Counted from the stretch's first letter, positions 35,276-44,720 are shown. The stretch: DNA of 64,000 nt from Kribbella sp. NBC_01245 (GCF_036226525.1 NZ_CP108487.1:1488001-1552000), one strand, 5' to 3'. The notes: generated from the sequence alone by a model not told the origin. Numbers and translations: made by a program.

Positions 35276-37075
35276 TTACGGCTTCGGTGCCGGCACCTCG
35301 CCGCGCGGCTGTTCAGACTCCGGTACGACGGGCCGCGGGTGCTCGTCGCCATTACCGCCATTGCTGCCATTGCTGCAGACGACTAGAGCGAAGTCGTCGC
35401 CATGGGCGGTGACGCCATCGATGACGGCCTGTTCGACCGCCTCGGTGCCGAGCTCCTTGCGCAACATCAGGGGATCGGTGCGCAGGTCCTTCGCCAGCGC
35501 CACGGCCAACCCGACCATCACGATCGCGAATGGCAAGGCCGCGACGATGGTGATGTCCCGCAACCCGGTCAACGCCTCCTCGCCGCCGGCCTTCAGCATC
35601 ACGGCCGCGACTGCACCGGTGAGGCAACCCCAGAAGATGACGAGCCCCTTCCGCGGCTCGATCGCACCACGCGACGACAGCGTGCCCATCACGATCGACG
35701 CGGCGTCGGCACCGGAGACGAAGAAGATCGCCACCAGGGCCACGACCAGCACCACCGTGATCGAGCTCAACGGGAACGTCTCGAGCAGTCCGAACAGCTG
35801 AGCCTCCGGCTTCGCCTGGCCGGCCAGGTCAACGCCATTGCGCTGACTGTTGATCGCCGCACCGCCGAAGACGCAGAACCACACCAGGCTGACCAAACTC
35901 GGGACCAGCAGTACGCCGGTGACGAACTGTCGAATGGTCCGGCCGCGGCTGATCCGGGCGATGAACATACCGACGAACGGCGTCCACGAGATCCACCACG
36001 CCCAGTAGAAGACCGTCCAGCCGGACAGCCACTCGGCCATCGCGTCACCACCGCTGGCCTCCGTCCGCGCAGCCATCGACGCCAGATCGCGGAAGTAGTC
36101 GCCAACCGCGGTCGGCACCAGGTTGAGGATCAGCACCGTCGGGCCGACCACGAACACGAAGGCCGCCAGCGCGATCGCCAGCACCATGTTCACGTTCGAC
36201 AACCACTGGATGCCCTTCGCGACACCCGACACGGCGGACGCGACGAAGGCGGCGGTCAGTACGGCGATGATCCCGATCAGGACGGCATTGCCCGTCTGGT
36301 CGAGCCAGCCGAGGATCCGCACCCCCGAGCCGATCTGCAACGCGCCAAGCCCGAGCGACGCGGCCGAACCGAACAGCGTCGCGAAAATGGCGAGACTGTC
36401 GATGGCCTTGCCGATCGGCCCTTCGGTACGGCGTCCGAGCAGCGGGGCGAAGGCCGAACTGATCAACTGCGAACGCCCACGGCGGAACGTTCCGTAGGCG
36501 ATCGCGATCCCGACCACGGCGTAGATCGCCCACGGGTGCAGGGTCCAGTGGAACAAGGTCGTGGCCATCGCGGTCTGCAACGCCTCGGGCGAACCGCCCT
36601 CGACCGTACGCGGCGGTGGGCTGGCGAAGTGTGCCAGTGGTTCGCTCACGCCGTAGAACATCAGGCCGATCCCCATGCCCGCGCTGAACATCATCGCGAC
36701 CCACGAGACGGTCTTGAACTCAGGTTGCTCGTCGTCATGCCCGAGCGGGATACGCCCGTACTTACCGGCTGCGAGCCAGATCACAAAGACGACGAAACCG
36801 GAGGCCAGTAGGACGAACAGCCAGCCGGTGTTGTGCTCGACCCACTCGAGGGCCGAACCGGACGCCGTACCAAGACTGCCGGCGTCGGTGAAACCCCAGA
36901 CCACGAAGGCCAGGGCGATGATGGCGGTGACACCGAAAACGACGGTATCGAGACCGGAACCGCGACTTCGGCTGCCGGGTGGTGGGGCGGTGACAAGTGC
37001 CGGGTGCTCGTTGTGCTCATTGCCTGGTTGCTGGCTCGGTTCGATCCGGGTGCCGATGGCCACAGCTGAAATCAC
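35276..37075 (-). CDS. BCCT family transporter (betaine/carnitine/choline type)
   Basis: About 599 residues with 12 hydrophobic segments. The BCCT signature WWISWTPFVGMFIARISRG is at about residue 350, and the family's Trp-rich substrate segment is there too. Members import quaternary ammonium compounds with sodium or protons, often for osmoprotection. The C-terminus is Gly/Asn-rich and charged. The start is uncertain: AGGAGG precedes GTG 37075 by 16 bases; GTG 37063 is an alternative. It is divergent from an LLM oxidoreductase. Confidence 0.88.
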   Translation of the reverse strand: MISAVAIGTRIEPSQQPGNEHNEHPALVTAPPPGSRSRGSGLDTVVFGVTAIIALAFVVWGFTDAGSLGTASGSALEWVEHNTGWLFVLLASGFVVFVIWLAAGKYGRIPLGHDDEQPEFKTVSWVAMMFSAGMGIGLMFYGVSEPLAHFASPPPRTVEGGSPEALQTAMATTLFHWTLHPWAIYAVVGIAIAYGTFRRGRSQLISSAFAPLLGRRTEGPIGKAIDSLAIFATLFGSAASLGLGALQIGSGVRILGWLDQTGNAVLIGIIAVLTAAFVASAVSGVAKGIQWLSNVNMVLAIALAAFVFVVGPTVLILNLVPTAVGDYFRDLASMAARTEASGGDAMAEWLSGWTVFYWAWWISWTPFVGMFIARISRGRTIRQFVTGVLLVPSLVSLVWFCVFGGAAINSQRNGVDLAGQAKPEAQLFGLLETFPLSSITVVLVVALVAIFFVSGADAASIVMGTLSSRGAIEPRKGLVIFWGCLTGAVAAVMLKAGGEEALTGLRDITIVAALPFAIVMVGLAVALAKDLRTDPLMLRKELGTEAVEQAVIDGVTAHGDDFALVVCSNGSNGGNGDEHPRPVVPESEQPRGEVPAPKP

Positions 37076-37187
37076 GCCTCGCTTCGGCGCGCCTCCTGAT
37101 TCTTGACTAGCGGGTAACAGCCTTCGACCGTGCCGGAGATCGATGCAAAATGCAACTTTCCTGCCTAACGGCTCTAGGGTGAAGGTC

Positions 37188-38066
37188 ATGCGTTTCGGAA
37201 TGACAGTGCTGCCCGAGTACACCTGGGCCGAGGCCGCGCCGAAGTGGCGCCGGGCCGAGGAGCTCGGCTTCGATCACGCCTGGACCTACGACCACCTGAC
37301 CTGGCGTGGCCTGCAGGATCACCCCTGGTACGGCACGACGCCGACGCTGACGGCGGCCGCGCTCACCACCTCGACGATCCGCCTCGGCACCTTTGTCACC
37401 TCGCCGAACTTCCGCCACCCGCTGACGCTCACCCGCGACATCCTCGCGCTGGACGACATCTCCGGCGGCCGGTTCATCTGCGGTATCGGCTCGGGCGGAG
37501 GCATCGACTCGACCATCCTCGGTGGCGAGCCGCTCACGCCGCGTCAGACCGTCGACCGGCTGGCCGAGTTCGTCGCGCTCCTCGACCGTCTGTTGCTGGA
37601 GGACGGGGTGACGGTCGAAGGCGAGTACTTCAGCACCAACAACGCCCGCACCCGGCCGGGATGCGTCCAGCAGCCGCGAGTGCCGTTCATCATGGCGGCG
37701 AACGGGCCGCGGTCGCTGCGCCTCGCCGTCCAGTACGGCGCGGGCTGGGTCACCACCGGGCGCAAGTCCGACGACTTCGAGACCTGGTTCGCCTCGGTGG
37801 CCGAGCTCAGCGCGAAGCTAGACGAAACCCTCGCCAAAGCCGGTGGTCGCGATGGCTTCCAGCGCCACCTCTCCCTCGACACCTCTCGCTACTCCCTATC
37901 CAGCCCCGAGGCGTTCGAGGACGTCGTACGACGTGCTGCCGCCCTCGGCTTCACCGACGTGATCTCGCACTACCCGCGCCCCTCGGGCGTTCATTCCGGT
38001 TCAGAGCAGGTGCTGACCGAGGTGGCGACGGAGGTCATCCCGAGGCTGCGCAGGGAGCTGGCCTAG
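37188..38066 (+). CDS. LLM-class F420-dependent oxidoreductase
   Basis: 292 residues from ATG 37188, with GAAGG upstream. MRFGMTVLPEYTWAEAAPKW, HAWTYDHLTW, GTFVTSPNFRHPLTLTRDI and GRFICGIGSGGG are typical of luciferase-like flavin/F420 enzymes. The substrate is unknown. Its stop overlaps that of the next gene tail to tail. Confidence 0.85.
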   Translation: MRFGMTVLPEYTWAEAAPKWRRAEELGFDHAWTYDHLTWRGLQDHPWYGTTPTLTAAALTTSTIRLGTFVTSPNFRHPLTLTRDILALDDISGGRFICGIGSGGGIDSTILGGEPLTPRQTVDRLAEFVALLDRLLLEDGVTVEGEYFSTNNARTRPGCVQQPRVPFIMAANGPRSLRLAVQYGAGWVTTGRKSDDFETWFASVAELSAKLDETLAKAGGRDGFQRHLSLDTSRYSLSSPEAFEDVVRRAAALGFTDVISHYPRPSGVHSGSEQVLTEVATEVIPRLRRELA

Positions 38067-38536
38067 TCGTTGTTGCGTTTGACCCAGGCGGGGAGGACGT
38101 ACCAGAGGAGTAGGAAGCAGATGAGGACGACGCCGTCGACGATCAGGGCGACCGTGCGGGAGAGCACGACGTCGATCGCCAGCAGCAGGCCGCCGGCGAT
38201 GGCGGCGACCAGGAAGACGAGGCCGGCCGCGGCGAGTTTGTCCGCGATCGGGATCATCCGGTCCCGGACCTTCTGCTGGAAGACGATCCGGTGGAACGAC
38301 ACCGGTGCCAGGAACAGCCCCATCGCCAGCGCGGTCGTGACGAGCGTGACGGCGAAGACCGTGTGGGTGAACGCGTCCGCGTCCTGGAATCGCTGCTGGA
38401 AGGCGATGCTGAGCAGGAACGCGAAGAGGATCTGCGTGCCGGTCTGAGCCAGCCGCAGCTCCTGCAGCAGCTCGTTCCACTGGCGGTCGAGGCGCTCGCC
38501 TTCGTCCTCTCTGGGACGTGTGTACCGTTCGCTCAC
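38063..38536 (-). CDS. DUF6328-type membrane protein
   Basis: 157 residues from GTG 38536, preceded by GAGGATGG. A charged N-terminus (RYTRPREDEGERLDRQWNELLQ is the acidic amphipathic start) is followed by four membrane segments: ILFAFLLSIAFQQRF, FAVTLVTTALAMGLFLAPV, LAAAGLVFLVAAIAGGLLLA and ALIVDGVVLICFLLLWYV. Family known, function unknown. Confidence 0.72.
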   Translation of the reverse strand: MSERYTRPREDEGERLDRQWNELLQELRLAQTGTQILFAFLLSIAFQQRFQDADAFTHTVFAVTLVTTALAMGLFLAPVSFHRIVFQQKVRDRMIPIADKLAAAGLVFLVAAIAGGLLLAIDVVLSRTVALIVDGVVLICFLLLWYVLPAWVKRNND

Positions 38537-38563
38537 CTGACCATCCTCGCGAGTAACAAGCGA

Positions 38564-38593
38564 AAGGGCCACACACCGGAGTGTGTGGCCCTT
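38564..38593 (-). terminator. Intrinsic terminator of the cold-shock gene
   Basis: AAGGGCCACACAC, loop CGGA, GTGTGTGGCCCTT: a perfect 13-base stem with a tetraloop. On the minus strand it is followed by TCGCTTGTTACT, and it lies 32 bases after the csp stop. Confidence 0.8.
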
Positions 38594-38625
38594 CGTTTAC
38601 CGCTTTGTCTCGCTCAGACCGGAGG

Positions 38626-38829
38626 TCACAGCGGGCGGATGTTCTCCGCCTGCAGGCCCTTCTGGCCCTGGGTGATCTCGAACTCGACCCGCTGGTTCTC
38701 GTCCAGCGAGCGGAAGCCCGAGGTCTGGATGGCCGAGTAGTGCGCGAACACGTCCGCGCCGCCGTCATCCGGGGTGATGAAGCCGAAGCCCTTGTCAGCG
38801 TTGAACCACTTGACAGTACCGACAGCCAT
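38626..38829 (-). CDS. Cold-shock protein (CspA family)
   Basis: 67 residues. RNP1 [10 protein letters not shown] and RNP2 VFAHYSAI are intact; [11 protein letters not shown] opens the protein. AAGGAGATAGACAACA precedes the ATG. It binds single-stranded nucleic acid as an RNA chaperone. An intrinsic terminator follows. Confidence 0.95.
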   Translation of the reverse strand: MAVGTVKWFNADKGFGFITPDDGGADVFAHYSAIQTSGFRSLDENQRVEFEITQGQKGLQAENIRPL

Positions 38830-39305
38830 TGTTGTCTATCTCCTTGATGGCTTGTAACAAACCGCGACCCACACCTCATGAGCCGCGTGTCGCCGAAAGG
38901 CCCCAGACGACAAAACCGGCCATGCAGCACAGCGAAAGTCAATGGGAGTCCAAAACTGCAACGCGATAACTGTAACCGATGGAGCGGCTCGTGTGGGGGG
39001 TGATGTCAGAGTCGTGTCGCGGAAAGTTGTGAGCTGTCGCGCTGTGTCGCAGACCGGAAATGCGGGTAGGGGCCGGTCGCCTCGGTCCTGCGTAGACAAC
39101 GAAACCCCTTGCCGACCTGCTGATATATCACCGGGCGCGTTTTCCGCCGCTCAGGCCGCCGAGACAAGGGTGGACAGCGCCGAACCCCGCGTTCCGGCGT
39201 GTCGCGGCCGGATCGAATGTGCGTCGGTTGCCCGGGTACTGGACAGTTGCTTCAACGGGCCGCATCGTTGGCCCCAATCGACGCTGCGACGGGAGCTGGT
39301 GAGCG
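38830..39305. other. Gene-free stretch between csp and emfourin-like gene
   Basis: 476 bases. The part next to csp is its leader; TTGACT lies on the minus strand about 110 bases upstream but no good -10 follows. Frames here on both strands overlap one another and look random. No hairpin or repeat stands out. Confidence 0.5.
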
Positions 39306-39578
39306 GTGATAGTGACGGTGGTCCGCAGTGGCGGATTCGCCGGGCTAGTGGCCCGGGGCGAGATCGATACGAACACGGCCGAGGACGGCGGCAGGCTGGA
39401 AGAGGCCGTACGGCGGCTGGACCCGGCTCAACTCGGCACAGGGCGTCCCCAGCCCGACAGGTACATCTACCGCCTGCAGGTCCGCCCGGAGGCAGAGGCG
39501 GACCCCACCGAGATCACGGTCGCCGAGCAGGACCTGAACCCGGACCTGGCCTGGTTGGTCGAGCGCGTCCTCGGGTGA
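39306..39578 (+). CDS. Emfourin-like protease inhibitor family protein
   Basis: 90 residues from GTG 39306. Starts IVTVVRSGGFAGLVARGEID, and continues with YIYRLQVRPEAEADPTEITV and AWLVERVLG. This pattern matches the emfourin (protealysin inhibitor) family, small cytoplasmic inhibitors of M4 metalloproteases, often encoded beside their target. No M4 protease is seen here. Assignment rests on by-eye similarity. Confidence 0.6.
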   Translation: MIVTVVRSGGFAGLVARGEIDTNTAEDGGRLEEAVRRLDPAQLGTGRPQPDRYIYRLQVRPEAEADPTEITVAEQDLNPDLAWLVERVLG

Positions 39579-39632
39579 AAACAGAACGTCCGGAGAACCC
39601 AGACGGGCTCTCCGGACGGTAGAGGTCTGTGC

Positions 39633-41255
39633 TTAGCGCCAGGGGATCTCAGGCGCGCGGTAGAAGTTCACGCTCAAGGCGTCCCAGCGTGAGCCCTGGG
39701 AAGCCAGCCGGTCCTTGTAACCGTCCCAACCGAGGTCAGCCTCCTTGGACCAGCCCAGCTCGGCGATACCCGGCAGGCGCGGGAAGGCCATGAACTCCAC
39801 CTTGTCGAGATCGTCCAGCGTCTCGCTCCACAGCGGCGCCTCGACCCCGGCGACGGAGTTGGCCGGCAGGTTCGGGATCAGCGTGGACGGGTTCCACGAG
39901 TACGACCGCTGGACCGAGACGAGGCCCGCCCAGTCGAGACCCCACGGCGTACTCGCGTTGTATTTCATGTCCAGGTAGGCGCGGTTCGCGGGGGAGAGCA
40001 CGACCTTCGCGTTCTGCGCGGCGGCCTTGCGGGCGAGCTCCTGCGACCGGGCGTCGTCGGTACCCCAGTACTGCGCGATGCTGCCGGCCGGCAACGGGGT
40101 CTCGGCGATCTCCTGCCAGCCCATCACCTTCTTGCCCTGGCCGCTGACCAGCGCGGACGCCTTCGGCAGGAAGTCGAGGTACTCCTGGTGTGGCGTCGAG
40201 TGCGCCTCGTCGCCGCCGAGGTGCAGCACCGGGCCCGGGTTCTGCTGGGCCACCTCGCGGAAGACGTCACCCAGGAAGTCGTACGTGATCGGCTTCGTCG
40301 TACACAGTGAGCTGAAGCCGACGGCCGTGCCGGTGTAGAGCGGCGGCGCGACGCCGTTGCAGTTGAGCTGCGCGTACGACGCGAGCGCCGCGTTGGTGTG
40401 GCCCGGCGTGTCGATCTCGGGGATGACCGTCAGGTAGTGATCCGACGCGTAGCGCACGATCTCGGCGTAGTCGGCCTTCGTGTACGAGCCGCCGGGCGTG
40501 CCGCCGACCTCCAGACTGCCGCCGTACGTCGTGAGGCGCGGCCAGGAGTCGACCTGGATCCGCCAGCCCTGGTCATCCGACAGGTGCAGGTGGAACTTGT
40601 TGATCTTGTAGAGCGAGATGAGGTCGATGTAGCGCTTGACCTCGGCCACGGAGAAGAAGTGGCGCGACACGTCGAGCATGGCACCGCGGTACTCGTACCG
40701 GGGTTCGTCCGCGATCGCCACGCCGGGCACCTGCCACGGGCCGGCCTGCCGGGTGGCGGCCTCGGCCTTCGCGGGCAGCAGTTGGCGCAACGTGGTGACA
40801 CCTCGGTAGAGGCCTTCGGGCGTCGCCGCGACGACGTCGATCCCCGAGCGGTCCGAGCGCAAGTTGTAGCCCTCGGCGCCGAGAGACGCTGGGCCGTTGG
40901 TGGAGAGCGTGATCGCGGCGTCCGTCGCGGGCCCGACCGGCAGGCTGTAGCCGGTCGAGCGGCGGAGCTGCCCGGCGAACTGGTGCGCGATCTTGAGGGC
41001 GGCCTGGCCCTCCTTGAGCGAGGTCTCGATGCCGACGCGGCTCCAGCGGTTCAGGCTGAAGGTCTGCCCGGCGAGCGCGCGCTGGGAGGACGGCTTGGGA
41101 ATGAGGCCAGGTGCTGCGGCAGTGGTCACAGCTTCGGTGGGGGTGACGGCCACGGCGGTTCCACTGGCGGCGAGCATCGCCGGGGCGGCGAGGGCGACGG
41201 CCGTGACGAGGTTGACGAGGGATGGATGGCGACGAGGGCGGGGTTGTCGACTCAT
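39633..41255 (-). CDS. Secreted GH20 beta-N-acetylhexosaminidase
   Basis: 540 residues from ATG 41255. A basic, Arg-rich start plus LVNLVTAVALAAPAMLA is a signal peptide. The GH20 N-terminal domain is followed by the TIM barrel: HLHLSDDQGWRIQ, IPEIDTPGHTNAAL, and the catalytic Asp-Glu pair in LHLGGDEAHS near residue 347. It removes terminal N-acetylglucosamine from chitin fragments or glycans outside the cell. Confidence 0.92.
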   Translation of the reverse strand: MSRQPRPRRHPSLVNLVTAVALAAPAMLAASGTAVAVTPTEAVTTAAAPGLIPKPSSQRALAGQTFSLNRWSRVGIETSLKEGQAALKIAHQFAGQLRRSTGYSLPVGPATDAAITLSTNGPASLGAEGYNLRSDRSGIDVVAATPEGLYRGVTTLRQLLPAKAEAATRQAGPWQVPGVAIADEPRYEYRGAMLDVSRHFFSVAEVKRYIDLISLYKINKFHLHLSDDQGWRIQVDSWPRLTTYGGSLEVGGTPGGSYTKADYAEIVRYASDHYLTVIPEIDTPGHTNAALASYAQLNCNGVAPPLYTGTAVGFSSLCTTKPITYDFLGDVFREVAQQNPGPVLHLGGDEAHSTPHQEYLDFLPKASALVSGQGKKVMGWQEIAETPLPAGSIAQYWGTDDARSQELARKAAAQNAKVVLSPANRAYLDMKYNASTPWGLDWAGLVSVQRSYSWNPSTLIPNLPANSVAGVEAPLWSETLDDLDKVEFMAFPRLPGIAELGWSKEADLGWDGYKDRLASQGSRWDALSVNFYRAPEIPWR

Positions 41256-41338
41256 GCCCGAAAGTGTTCGACCGATCACTGTGCGAGTCAAGAGTGATCA
41301 GCCATATTTCGGACAGTTCCTTGCTTTAGTCGTCGTTC

Positions 41339-42112
41339 CTAGTCGAACTTGCGAGCCATCGCGAGCGCCCTCGGCACGTAGGCGGCGCCGAAGATGACCA
41401 CATGGGTCATCAGCGGGTGGAGCTGGTGGAGCCCGATCCGGGACCACCAGCCGTCCGCCAGCGGATGGACCTCGTTGTAACCACGCAGCACACGCTCGAG
41501 CAGTGGGAAGCCGAAAAGGTCGAGCATCGCCAGGTCCGTCTCGCGATGCCCGCCGTGCGATGCCGGGTCGATCATCGTCACGCCATCGGCACACCAGACC
41601 GCATTCCCTGACCAGAGATCGCCGTGCAGCCGCGCCGGGTGGTCGGACGGATCGTCGTACACGCCGCTGGTGAGTTTGGCGCAGAGCTGATCGAAGACGG
41701 CGAGGTGGCTGGTGTCGATCACGCCCTTGTCGTACGCCGCTCGCAGGTACGGCCGGAGGCGGAATTCGGCGTAGAACTCGCCCCACGACGCGACCGGGGT
41801 GTGCGCGTGCGGCAGCGGGATTGGACCGATGAAGCCGTCGGCCTGCCAATCGTCGGGAGGTACGCCGAACCAGCGGGCGCCGGCGTCGTGCGTGACCGCG
41901 AGACGCCGGCCGAACTCCTCCGCGAGCAGGCCCGTCGGCGGCACGGCCGAGAGCCGCGGCGTGGCGAGCCGGCCGGGAGCGACCTCCAGCGGCGGCACCA
42001 CCGGCACGCCGCCGGGCACGGCCAGCCAGCGCAACCCGGCCGCCTCGACCTCGAAGAAACCCGCGGGCGCGCCGGGTTGCTCCTTCACGAAGACACCCTC
42101 CGGGACGGCCAT
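41339..42112 (-). CDS. Fructosamine kinase family protein
   Basis: 257 residues with the aminoglycoside-phosphotransferase-like fold. The catalytic loop is RLHGDLWSGNAVWC and the metal motif IDPASHGGHRETDLAM, as in fructosamine-3-kinase relatives. It may repair glycated amines or proteins. The N-terminal glycine loop is short. Confidence 0.85.
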   Translation of the reverse strand: MAVPEGVFVKEQPGAPAGFFEVEAAGLRWLAVPGGVPVVPPLEVAPGRLATPRLSAVPPTGLLAEEFGRRLAVTHDAGARWFGVPPDDWQADGFIGPIPLPHAHTPVASWGEFYAEFRLRPYLRAAYDKGVIDTSHLAVFDQLCAKLTSGVYDDPSDHPARLHGDLWSGNAVWCADGVTMIDPASHGGHRETDLAMLDLFGFPLLERVLRGYNEVHPLADGWWSRIGLHQLHPLMTHVVIFGAAYVPRALAMARKFD

Positions 42113-42145
42113 GGGCGAACTCTGCCAGGTCGCGCCGACAGGGTG

Positions 42146-42430
42146 TTACTTCTGGTTGAACGGATCATGTTCGGCGAGCAGTTTGTCCACCCGGGCCTGG
42201 TCCAGCCGGTGCACGAGCACGCTGCTCTCCTGGGCGTCGCGGATCACCTTGGCGAGCATGAACGACGAGGTCACCAGGTACATCGTGCCGAGCCCGAGGA
42301 AGGCCCGAATCCAGGTATCGACCGGCAGGTAGAGCACACCGATCAGGACGGAGACCAGGGCGATACCGAACGAGATCGCGGCCTGGGCGTAAAAGGCGGT
42401 GGTGTTCTTGGCGTTCGAGGGAGTGTCCAT
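42146..42430 (-). CDS. YiaA/YiaB-type two-helix membrane protein
   Basis: 94 residues from ATG 42430. Two membrane segments, YAQAAISFGIALVSVLIGVLY and FLGLGTMYLVTSSFMLA, followed by a charged tail (KVIRDAQESSVLVHRLDQ). This fits the YiaAB two-helix domain. Function unknown. It lies just upstream of the fructosamine kinase gene, same direction. Confidence 0.7.
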   Translation of the reverse strand: MDTPSNAKNTTAFYAQAAISFGIALVSVLIGVLYLPVDTWIRAFLGLGTMYLVTSSFMLAKVIRDAQESSVLVHRLDQARVDKLLAEHDPFNQK

Positions 42431-42576
42431 GTGGGTAAGCCTGTCCGGGCCGCCGCACATCGGCATGAGTGTGACTACTCAACAATCCGTGTTGGTGGAT
42501 GCGAAGTGTCGGTGCGACCTGTCATTGTTCTCGTCGGCAACACAACGCTGTCTGTAGAGAGGGACGTGTAAAGCAG

Positions 42577-42966
42577 ATGTCACAGGTAACACAGGCGTCG
42601 AGCCCCTTCATCGGGATCGACCCAGTGGTACTGGACTGTCAGGACCCGCGCGAGCTGGCCGGGTTTTACTCGGCGCTGCTCGGCCAGGAGGTCGACCCGA
42701 ACGGGGACGACGACTGGCAGAGCCTTGCGGAGCCGGGGCTCTCCCTGTGCTTCCGGCGGGTGGAGGGAGCCGTGCCACCACCGTGGCCGGTCAGCCGTCC
42801 GCACCTGGATCTGATCGTGGAGGATTTCGCCAGCGGCCATGCCACGGTGGCCAGGCTGGGGGCCGTCCCGCTGGACCCGGTCGAACCCCCACCGGCGGAG
42901 GGCGACCGCCGGCAACGGGTGTACGCCGATCCGGCCGGCCATGTCTTCAGCCTCTGGCTGGACTAA
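42577..42966 (+). CDS. VOC family (glyoxalase-like) protein
   Basis: 129 residues from ATG 42577. PVVLDCQDPRELAGFYSALLG and LDLIVEDFASGHATVARLGA, then YADPAGHVFSLWL, define a single VOC domain, which would dimerise. Metal ligands and substrate are not assignable. Confidence 0.85.
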   Translation: MSQVTQASSPFIGIDPVVLDCQDPRELAGFYSALLGQEVDPNGDDDWQSLAEPGLSLCFRRVEGAVPPPWPVSRPHLDLIVEDFASGHATVARLGAVPLDPVEPPPAEGDRRQRVYADPAGHVFSLWLD

Positions 42967-43079
42967 GGGGGCTTTCTTTGGTTGTGACCAACTGACGTAG
43001 GAGATCGGCCGCCAGTCGTCCGGTTCGAGCCGTTACCGAGCGACTCGAACGACGCCTGGCGGTCCGATGACCTTTCCGA

Positions 43080-43106
43080 TGTCGAGAATGCGCTCCTGGC
43101 TGCGTC
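43080..43106 (+). promoter_or_regulatory. ECF42-type promoter for the DGPF/sigma operon
   Basis: TGTCGA (43080-43085) is followed after 17 bases by CGTC (43103-43106), 52 bases before the DGPF start. ECF42 sigma factors are known to recognise TGTCGA at -35 with a CGTC- or CGAC-like -10. This suggests the operon is driven by its own sigma factor. Confidence 0.6.
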
Positions 43107-43157
43107 CCCGCCGTGATCACGGCCAGAATGGGCCGTACCGCACCAAGGAGAACCAAG

Positions 43158-43565
43158 ATGGCCAAGTACCTGCTGCTCAAGCACTACCGGGGCGCGCCGG
43201 CGGCGGTCAACGACGTGCCGATGGACCAGTGGACGCCGGAGGAGGTCTCGGCCCACATCCAGTACATGCGGGATTTCGCCACCCGGCTCGAGGCCACCGG
43301 CGAGTTCGTCAGCGAGCAGGCGCTCTCGCCGGAGGGCACGTTCGTCCGGTACGACGGTGAGGGGCGGCCGCCGGTCACCGACGGCCCGTTCGCCGAGACC
43401 AAGGACGTGATCGCCGGCTGGATGCTGATCGACGTCGAAACCTACGAGCGGGCGCTCGAGCTGGCCGCCGAGTTGTCCGCGGCTCCGGGTGCGGGTGGCA
43501 AGCCCATCCACGAATGGCTCGAGCTGCGCCCGTGCTACGGCGTGACCCCGACCATCACGGAGTGA
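43158..43565 (+). CDS. DGPF/YciI-related protein, ECF42 partner
   Basis: 135 residues from ATG 43158, with AAGGAG upstream. YLLLKHYRGAPA opens the YCII-related fold and the name-giving DGPF motif is present in PVTDGPFAETKDVIAGW. Such proteins are the conserved neighbours of ECF42 sigma factors, three bases downstream here. Their biochemical role is not settled. Confidence 0.9.
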   Translation: MAKYLLLKHYRGAPAAVNDVPMDQWTPEEVSAHIQYMRDFATRLEATGEFVSEQALSPEGTFVRYDGEGRPPVTDGPFAETKDVIAGWMLIDVETYERALELAAELSAAPGAGGKPIHEWLELRPCYGVTPTITE

Positions 43566-43568
43566 CAC

Positions 43569-44720
43569 ATGGTGGATGAGGCCCTGCTGCGGACCCTCAC
43601 GCCCACGGTGATCGGGATCCTCGGCCGCCGCGGAGCCGACTTCGCGGCGGCCGAGGACGCCGTCCAGGACGCCTTGGTGGAAGCCGTGCGGGTGTGGCCG
43701 GACGATCCGCCGCGGGACCCCAAGGGCTGGTTGATCACGGTGGCCTGGCGCAAGTTCCTCGACGCCAACCGGGCCGAGGTCTCCCGGCGGAACCGCGAGG
43801 CGCGCGTCGAGGCGGAGCCCTTGCCCGGCCCGGGCGAGGTGGCCGACGACACGCTCCAGCTGTACTTCCTGTGCGCTCACCCGTCGCTGACGCCGGCGTC
43901 GGCCGTCGCGCTCACGCTGCGCGCGGTCGGCGGTCTGACCACGCGGCAGATCGCGCAGGCCTACCTCGTGCCGGAGGCGACGATGGCCCAGCGGATCAGC
44001 AGGGCCAAGCGGACCGTCTCCGAGGTCCGCTTCGACCAGGCCGGCGACGTCGCCACGGTGTTGCGCGTGCTCTACCTGGTCTTCAACGAGGGCTACTCCG
44101 GCGACGTCGACCTTGCCGCCGAGGCGATCCGCCTCACTCGCCAGCTGGCGGCGGCGATCGACCATGAGGAGGTCGCGGGCCTGCTCGCGCTCATGCTGCT
44201 CCACCACGCCCGGCGCCCGGCGCGGACACGTACAGACGGCAGTCTCGTGCCGCTTGCCGAGCAGGACCGCAGCCTGTGGGACACCCGGATGATCGCCGAG
44301 GGCGTCGACATCCTCCAGGCGGCCCTCGCCCGCGACCGGCTGGGCCAGTTCCAGGCCCAGGCCGCCATCGCCGCGCTGCACGCCGATGCCCAGACGGCCG
44401 AGGAGACCGACTGGGTGCAGATCGTCGAGTGGTACGACGAACTGGTCCGCCTCACGGACAGCCCGGTCGCCCGTCTCAATCGGGCCGTCGCGGTCTGCGA
44501 GGCCGACGGCGCGCGGTCCGGCCTGGCCGCCCTGGCGGAGCTCGACCCCGCCCTGCCGCGCTACACCGCCGTCGCGGCGTACCTCCACGAACGCGACGGC
44601 GACCTGGCGACCGCGGCACGCCTCTACAACGAAGCCACCCGATTGGCCTCCAGCCTCCCTGAAAGCAACCACCTCACCATCCAGGCGGCCCGCCTCAATG
44701 CGCAGCTAAGCGCTGGTTAG
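43569..44720 (+). CDS. ECF42-type RNA polymerase sigma factor with C-terminal TPR-like domain
   Basis: 383 residues. Sigma regions 2 and 4 occupy about 1-165 (EDAVQDALVEAVRVWP, GLTTRQIAQAYLVPEATMAQRI). The remainder is helical: VLRVLYLVFNEGYSG, LNRAVAVCEADGARSGL and YLHERDGDLATAARLYNEATR, the TPR-like extension (DUF6596) of the ECF42 group. That extension replaces an anti-sigma factor. The upstream promoter matches ECF42 targets. Its stop overlaps hrpA tail to tail. Confidence 0.9.
   Translation: MVDEALLRTLTPTVIGILGRRGADFAAAEDAVQDALVEAVRVWPDDPPRDPKGWLITVAWRKFLDANRAEVSRRNREARVEAEPLPGPGEVADDTLQLYFLCAHPSLTPASAVALTLRAVGGLTTRQIAQAYLVPEATMAQRISRAKRTVSEVRFDQAGDVATVLRVLYLVFNEGYSGDVDLAAEAIRLTRQLAAAIDHEEVAGLLALMLLHHARRPARTRTDGSLVPLAEQDRSLWDTRMIAEGVDILQAALARDRLGQFQAQAAIAALHADAQTAEETDWVQIVEWYDELVRLTDSPVARLNRAVAVCEADGARSGLAALAELDPALPRYTAVAAYLHERDGDLATAARLYNEATRLASSLPESNHLTIQAARLNAQLSAG

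Noticed and set aside
38942-39622. A 226-codon plus-strand frame over the emfourin-like gene
   Set aside because: It is out of frame with the better-supported 90-residue gene and reads as Arg/Gly-rich.
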